From positions 1 to 9,049 of the forward strand of contig CALIRN010000348.1 of the NCBI GenBank assembly GCA_938042265.1: 9,049 bases of DNA, written 5' to 3'. Shown one piece after another: positions 5,492-9,049 of this stretch. How positions within the stretch are numbered: the stretch's first letter is position 1; every line of letters begins with the position of its first letter. The stretch comes from an uncultured Eubacteriaceae bacterium (GTDB lineage: Bacteria; Bacillota; Clostridia; Lachnospirales; CAG-274). The translations under genes and the position numbers were made by a program. The notes below the pieces were generated by a model, which worked only from the letters and a program-made list of their open reading frames with translations, had not been told where the DNA came from and ran no database searches.

Positions 5492-5592
5492 GTTCCACCC
5501 CGCGAGGGGTGCGTGAGTTGAAATTAATAATTTTATAAATGGTGCAATAAATGCTGTTTGTTCCACCCCGCGAGGGGTGTGTGCGTTGAAAT
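5492..5592 (+). CRISPR. Type I-C-like mini-CRISPR array: two 33-nt repeats, 35-nt spacer (plus possible decayed repeat at 5444-5458)
   Basis: Repeat 1 is 5492-5524 and repeat 2 is 5560-5592, each 33 nt, with 31 of 33 positions identical. Both begin GTTCCACCCCGCGAGGGGTG and end GTTGAAAT, differing only at positions 21 and 25. The palindrome CACCCC-GCGA-GGGGTG forms a 6-bp hairpin with a GNRA loop. A stem followed by a 3' end in TTGAAA(C/T) is the form of type I-C repeats, where the tail becomes the 5' handle of the crRNA. The spacer (5525-5559) is 35 nt, usual for I-C. Upstream, TGCGTGTGTTGAATT (5444-5458) matches 13 of 15 bases of the repeat's 3' end and is followed by 33 nt before repeat 1, so a third, half-decayed repeat and a second spacer are possible. 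No cas3, cas5, cas7, cas8c or adaptation gene is nearby. It occupies most of the 329-base gap after the antirepressor. Confidence 0.85.
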
Positions 5593-5626
5593 AATATGTG
5601 AAGGGAGGTGAAATAAAATTAAGATT

Positions 5627-5667
5627 TGTCAAAATTGATTGACATATTTTATTTACAAAGGTATAAT
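5627..5667 (+). promoter_or_regulatory. Consensus sigma-A promoter of the GNAT unit with inverted repeat at -35
   Basis: TTGACA (5639-5644), exactly 17 bp and TATAAT (5662-5667) give a perfect consensus promoter with a start near 5674, about 60 bases before the first ORF of the unit. An inverted repeat, TGTCAA-N6-TTGACA (5627-5644), overlaps the -35 box and could be an operator for the encoded small protein or the complex. The interval 5593-5626 holds GGGAGGTG with no start codon after it. Confidence 0.85.
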
Positions 5668-5736
5668 AATATTACTAAAAGATATTGTATTTGACTTTTA
5701 GAAAAACTTCTGTACGGTGTTTTGGAGGTGATTATT

Positions 5737-5922
5737 ATGGCAACCAAAAGTATGTTGAAGGATATTGCGATAAAGGATAGTAAGTTTGGTTTGGAATTTG
5801 CGAATGCTTTGGAAACGGCTGTAGAAAAACATGAGACGGGGTTACAGATTGAAAATGTAGCCAAAAAAGATTGTATAGAAGTGTCAGGGGATAAAGTAAA
5901 AGAATTTTTTTGGTGCAAGTAA
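5737..5922 (+). CDS. Small protein paired with GNAT protein, antitoxin-like
   Basis: This is a 61-residue protein starting at ATG 5737, preceded by GGAGGTG (5724-5730). Frames that extend upstream from a TTG at 5722 would run through this ribosome site and are unlikely. The N-terminal half, MATKSMLKDIAIKDSKFGLE and a following FANALETAVEK helix, is amphipathic. The C-terminal half (VAKKDCIEVSGDKVKEFFW) is strand-then-helix in character. The form recalls small Firmicutes proteins that precede a stand-alone GNAT gene, which I recall from memory rather than a search. It is not a ribbon-helix-helix antitoxin, and no DNA-binding motif is evident. The gene ends three bases before the GNAT start, so the two are made together. 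An antitoxin role is inferred only from size, order and promoter layout. Confidence 0.7.
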   Translation: MATKSMLKDIAIKDSKFGLEFANALETAVEKHETGLQIENVAKKDCIEVSGDKVKEFFWCK

Positions 5923-5925
5923 ATA

Positions 5926-6564
5926 ATGGAATTTAAAGAGCTTTTAAATACGGTGTTAGTGTCAGTTAATTTAAAAGAAATGATTACCCAGATTGGAGAG
6001 GATGAAGTAAAAAAAATCCTCTCCACTTTTGAGTGTCCTCAAAATATGGATGTCCAAAATTTTATCAGAGATAAGGCTATTTTGTTTTCACAACAGGGAA
6101 TAGCCAGAACACATTTGATATATTGGTGTAACAGAGATGATCCCTGGGGAGAAAATAAAGAATTGGTTGGATATTATACGATAACCTCGAAGAGCATTGT
6201 TGTATATAAAAATTCTGTTTCTAAAACGGTATGGAAACGAATAATTAAATTTGGAGAGAGGGATATTAACTCTAAAAAGTGTGTTTTTTCTGCACTGTTA
6301 ATTGGACAATTGGGGAAAAATTACGCAGGGGGTAATAATTGCTTAATATCAGGTAATGAGCTGCTTAATTTAGCTTTGGATAAAATAAAGTTTATTCAAA
6401 ACGAGATAGGTGGAAAATTTACATATTTGGAATGTCAGGACAATCCAAAATTGATTAAATTTTATGAAGATAATGGTTTTACGAGGTTTGGCAAACGTAG
6501 GTTGGATAGAGATGAAACGGATATTGAGGGAGAATATTTAATTCAATTATTTAAATATTTATAG
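5926..6564 (+). CDS. GNAT-fold N-acetyltransferase-like protein, putative toxin or effector
   Basis: The protein has 212 residues. The N-terminal 50 residues are helical, ending with VQNFIRDKAILFSQQGIART. The GNAT core runs from about 62 to 190: strands at LIYWCNR and ELVGYYTITSKSIVV, then FSALLIGQLGKNYAGG (121-136), where GQLGKNYAGG fits the acetyl-CoA pyrophosphate loop. A helix ELLNLALDKIKFIQNEIGGK follows, then strand FTYLECQDN and the C-terminal FYEDNGFTRFGKR (179-191), typical of GNAT motif B. It would transfer an acetyl group from acetyl-CoA to an unknown substrate. GNAT toxins of the TacT/AtaT group acetylate aminoacyl-tRNA, and the paired small upstream gene suggests a comparable role, but the partner is not of the RHH type seen there. 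No strong ribosome site precedes the ATG, which is consistent with coupling. Antitoxin-free interpretations, such as a self-standing modifying enzyme, remain open. Confidence 0.8.
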   Translation: MEFKELLNTVLVSVNLKEMITQIGEDEVKKILSTFECPQNMDVQNFIRDKAILFSQQGIARTHLIYWCNRDDPWGENKELVGYYTITSKSIVVYKNSVSKTVWKRIIKFGERDINSKKCVFSALLIGQLGKNYAGGNNCLISGNELLNLALDKIKFIQNEIGGKFTYLECQDNPKLIKFYEDNGFTRFGKRRLDRDETDIEGEYLIQLFKYL

Positions 6565-6580
6565 TTTAAACAGATTATAA

Positions 6581-6610
6581 AGCACTTACAGAAATGTAGG
6601 TGCTGTTTTT
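6581..6610 (+). terminator. Intrinsic terminator after the GNAT gene
   Basis: AGCACTTACA (6581-6590) pairs with TGTAGGTGCT (6595-6604), 10 bp with one wobble, closed by a GAAA tetraloop and followed by GTTTTT (6605-6610). It lies 17 bases after the GNAT stop and only 23 bases before the tape measure start. Confidence 0.88.
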
Positions 6611-6633
6611 ATATTCATAAGGAGGTGTATTGC

Positions 6634-9049
6634 ATGGCAGGGATAACGGCAACAATTGAGCTGAATGATAGAATATCTGCAAAACTTGAGAATATTCACA
6701 GATGTACTGATAAAATAACTATGGGATTTGAAAGTGTGGGTAAAGCTATGTCCGTTATGACAGAATGGCAGAATATTGAAGGACCTGCCAAGATGGAACA
6801 GCAGATTAGCGGTATTGTGCAGACAGCACAAAAGCTCGCTCAAATGCAGGATGAAATTACCAACCGCTCATATGATACTATGGTATTGAGCAACAATGCC
6901 GCAGAGGATATAAGTAATGTAAATGACAAGCTTATAGAGCTTTTAATGAGAGCAGAGGCTTTAAAAGATATGTCGACCGACGGTGCAACAGAAGCAGAAA
7001 TAACCAGTATAAATAATTCGCTTGCAGCTACAAGCAGCCGTATGAAAAATATATTAAACCTGCAGGAACGAATTAACAATGCATTGTTGGCAGATAATAT
7101 GTCGGAAGTCAACCTTGGTTATTCAAAACTGAACGATCTTGTTGCAAGCACAAACACACAGCTTAATATTGTACAAGGAATTTATACCGGTATTGAAGGA
7201 AAAATCAAAAACGTAAACAGCGAGCTTGCCGTTGGTATTTACAACGTAAATGCTGCGCAGGACAACCAAAGGCAACTGAATGATAAAATTGAAAAAACGG
7301 AAAATAGTATAAAAGAGAATACCAAACAGCAGGAAAATTTTAACGAAAAAATTGAACAAGGCGGAGGCTCGGCAGAAAAGCTGTACAGTAAAATAAAGTC
7401 GGCAGTAGGTGCGTACGTGTCGTTGCAGGGAATTAAAAAAGGTCTGGATTTAAGCGACAGCCTAACATCCGCAAAGGCGAGAATAGCGTTAATGACAGAT
7501 GACGGAGAAGACCAAAAATCATTAAAGCGCAAAATATATGATTCCGCCATGCGTTCAAGAGCTGATTATATCAGCACTGTAAACTCTGCTGCTTCCCTTG
7601 CCCTTAATGCGGGCAACGCATTTAATAATAATGACGAAATAATAATGTTTCTTGAAGGCATTAACAAACAGTTTGCTATTGGCGGAAAAGATGCTGCAAC
7701 ACAAGCAGGTGCTATGACACAGCTGACTCAAGCTATGGCATCGGGAGTTTTAAGAGGTGACGAGTTGAATTCTGTCTTGGAAGGAGCCTCTGAAATTGCA
7801 AGGCAAATCGAAAGAAGTATGGGTTGGGCTGAAAGCAGTATCAGAGACTATGCCGAGGACGGTTTAGTAACTGCTGAAATAGTAAAAAATGCGGTTTTGG
7901 GCAGCATAGATGAAACCAACAAGAGTTTTGAAAGTATGCCTGTGACATTTGAACAGTCTATGATAATGTTAAAAAACAAGGCTGTTAATGCATTTGAGCC
8001 TGTGCTTGACAATTTCAACGGAATTATTAATTCCGAAAGTTTTCAAACTACCATGGATGGGATTATCAGAATTCTGACAGTCGCAAGTTATGTTGCTATT
8101 GCGATTATAGACACGATAGGTCAGGCAGCACCTGCAATTATAGACAACTGGGATAAAATAAGTTCTGCTGTCTATGCGGCGGCATTTGCTGTAGGCGCGT
8201 ACACGTTTGCAGTTAAGGCCGCAAAAGTAGTTACAGGTGCAATGACTATTGCAACAGGCACTTTTGGAGCAGGCGTTTTGGGTATAGGCATCGGCGCCGC
8301 AATTGCAGGAATCGCATTTGGTGTTTTGGCAAATAAAGTTGGAGGAGTTGATATTGCCTTTGCAATAGTACAGGCTAGTGCAGCGGATTTGTTTGAAGAT
8401 ATGCATACATATATCCTTGCAGCAGTAAACAGTTTTCTTGATTTCGGAGCTAAATTAATAATGTTTTTCAACAGAGTGAAGATAGGGTTGCAAAATGAGT
8501 TTATAGATATTAAAGCATTTGCTCTTGTAACATTTAACAATATTATTGTTGGTATTGAAAGCCTTTTGAACAAAACATTTGGAACTGCCTATGATGTCGA
8601 TATAACTATTGCCAAAAATGCAGCCATTCAGGCAGAGAGGGATTTAAAAATAAGTGAAAACAATCAAAAACTGGCTGATTTTGAAGCGAATATGCAGGCA
8701 GTTATTAACGGAAGAGCAATTGAGTTTAGTGAGTTGGTAAGTAAGTATGAGAATAACCACAACGCCCGTCAAGAAAAAATAAATCAACTTTATTTAGAAA
8801 GAAATGGCATAAAAGATAAAGAAGAAAATGATATTAAAAATCTTCTTGATGAGTATAATAACAGTTTGAGTTCTTTATGTGATATAACAGCCAACATCGC
8901 CTCCAACACCGAGGAAATCAAAAGCAACTCAGACATAGCTGACCTTATCAAGGACTACCATTCAAGACAAGCAACTCAAAAAAGCACAACCCAATACATT
9001 ACTATCGATATGACCGGACAGACCAATCATATCAGCAGCAGTATGGAGC
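6634..9049 (+). CDS. Phage tail tape measure protein, 3' partial
   Basis: The frame is open from ATG 6634 to the window edge (805 complete codons). AAGGAGGTG at 6619-6626 gives an ideal ribosome site. Tape measure proteins run through the tail tube, fix its length and assist DNA entry. Residues 1-260 are polar, rich in Gln, Asn and Glu and helical, with no Pro-rich breaks. About 365-420 match the tape measure domain: QAMASGVLRGDELNSVLEG, then EIARQIERSMGW and DGLVTAEIVKNAV. Residues 480-571 are very Ala/Gly-rich and hydrophobic (for example VLGIGIGAAIAGIAFGVLAN), the usual membrane-active centre. About 645-755 return to charged coiled coil. The last visible part, SRQATQKSTTQY then IDMTGQTNHI, resembles the end region of Firmicutes tape measure proteins, so most of the gene is probably here. 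No tail-assembly chaperone gene precedes it. Confidence 0.92.
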   Translation, partial: MAGITATIELNDRISAKLENIHRCTDKITMGFESVGKAMSVMTEWQNIEGPAKMEQQISGIVQTAQKLAQMQDEITNRSYDTMVLSNNAAEDISNVNDKLIELLMRAEALKDMSTDGATEAEITSINNSLAATSSRMKNILNLQERINNALLADNMSEVNLGYSKLNDLVASTNTQLNIVQGIYTGIEGKIKNVNSELAVGIYNVNAAQDNQRQLNDKIEKTENSIKENTKQQENFNEKIEQGGGSAEKLYSKIKSAVGAYVSLQGIKKGLDLSDSLTSAKARIALMTDDGEDQKSLKRKIYDSAMRSRADYISTVNSAASLALNAGNAFNNNDEIIMFLEGINKQFAIGGKDAATQAGAMTQLTQAMASGVLRGDELNSVLEGASEIARQIERSMGWAESSIRDYAEDGLVTAEIVKNAVLGSIDETNKSFESMPVTFEQSMIMLKNKAVNAFEPVLDNFNGIINSESFQTTMDGIIRILTVASYVAIAIIDTIGQAAPAIIDNWDKISSAVYAAAFAVGAYTFAVKAAKVVTGAMTIATGTFGAGVLGIGIGAAIAGIAFGVLANKVGGVDIAFAIVQASAADLFEDMHTYILAAVNSFLDFGAKLIMFFNRVKIGLQNEFIDIKAFALVTFNNIIVGIESLLNKTFGTAYDVDITIAKNAAIQAERDLKISENNQKLADFEANMQAVINGRAIEFSELVSKYENNHNARQEKINQLYLERNGIKDKEENDIKNLLDEYNNSLSSLCDITANIASNTEEIKSNSDIADLIKDYHSRQATQKSTTQYITIDMTGQTNHISSSME

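Noticed and set aside
5597..5620. A ribosome-site-like GGGAGGTG after the second I-C repeat.
   Set aside because: No ATG follows at a suitable distance, and the only reading is a 14-codon GTG frame without its own ribosome site.
6564..6571. The palindrome GTTTAAAC next to the GNAT stop codon as an attachment site.
   Set aside because: It has only eight bases, no second copy was seen in the window and no integrase is nearby.
7969..8573. Long minus-strand open frames opposite the tape measure gene.
   Set aside because: They are shadows of an Ala/Gly-rich coding strand, have no ribosome sites, and their Cys- or Pro-rich products look non-coding. Other minus-strand frames, such as 5649-6026 and 7239-7550, were rejected for the same reason.

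Overview
The window is part of a prophage, or temperate phage genome, of an AT-rich Gram-positive host. A gut-type member of the Clostridia fits best: strong AGGAGG-type ribosome sites, TATAAT promoters with TG extensions, a BRO/KilAC antirepressor and a Firmicutes-style tape measure protein. No host gene is visible, so the species cannot be named. Every supported gene is on the + strand.

Layout. (a) 3-1861: the 3' end of a large tail-fibre-like gene with a bacterial Ig-like domain, then a small protein built from tandem 34-35-residue repeats. (b) 1919-3054: a very AT-rich block with a D12-class adenine-N6 DNA methyltransferase and a small Cro/CI-type repressor. The repressor has a palindromic operator around its -10 box and a strong terminator. 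(c) 3181-4059: one transcription unit encoding a zinc-ribbon membrane protein. Five bases after its stop codon comes a two-repeat, one-spacer CRISPR mini-array with type II-A geometry (36-nt repeats, 30-nt spacer), closed at once by an intrinsic terminator. (d) 4084-5407: a regulatory module with a ribbon-helix-helix protein, a heavily structured RNA leader that can bury a Shine-Dalgarno sequence, a small phage protein and a BRO/KilAC antirepressor. (e) 5444-5592: a second CRISPR mini-array with type I-C geometry (33-nt repeats with a CACCCC-GCGA-GGGGTG hairpin, 35-nt spacer) and a possible third, decayed repeat upstream. (f) 5627-6610: a self-contained two-gene unit with a consensus promoter and its own terminator, encoding a 61-residue protein and a GNAT-fold protein, like a toxin-antitoxin pair. 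(g) 6634-9049: a tail tape measure gene running off the right edge.

Main point. One prophage segment carries two cas-less mini-CRISPR arrays of two unrelated CRISPR types about 1.5 kb apart, with no cas gene or recognisable tracrRNA in view. The repeats within each array differ slightly from one another. The likeliest roles are (i) guides that borrow the host's Cas9 and Cascade/I-C machinery against rival phages, or (ii) decoy repeat RNAs that act as RNA-based anti-CRISPRs. The I-C spacers read in frame as phage-like peptides, one resembling a tape-measure motif, which leans towards inter-phage conflict. The methyltransferase, membrane protein, GNAT pair and antirepressor fit a cassette of accessory (moron) genes set between tail-end genes and the tape measure gene.
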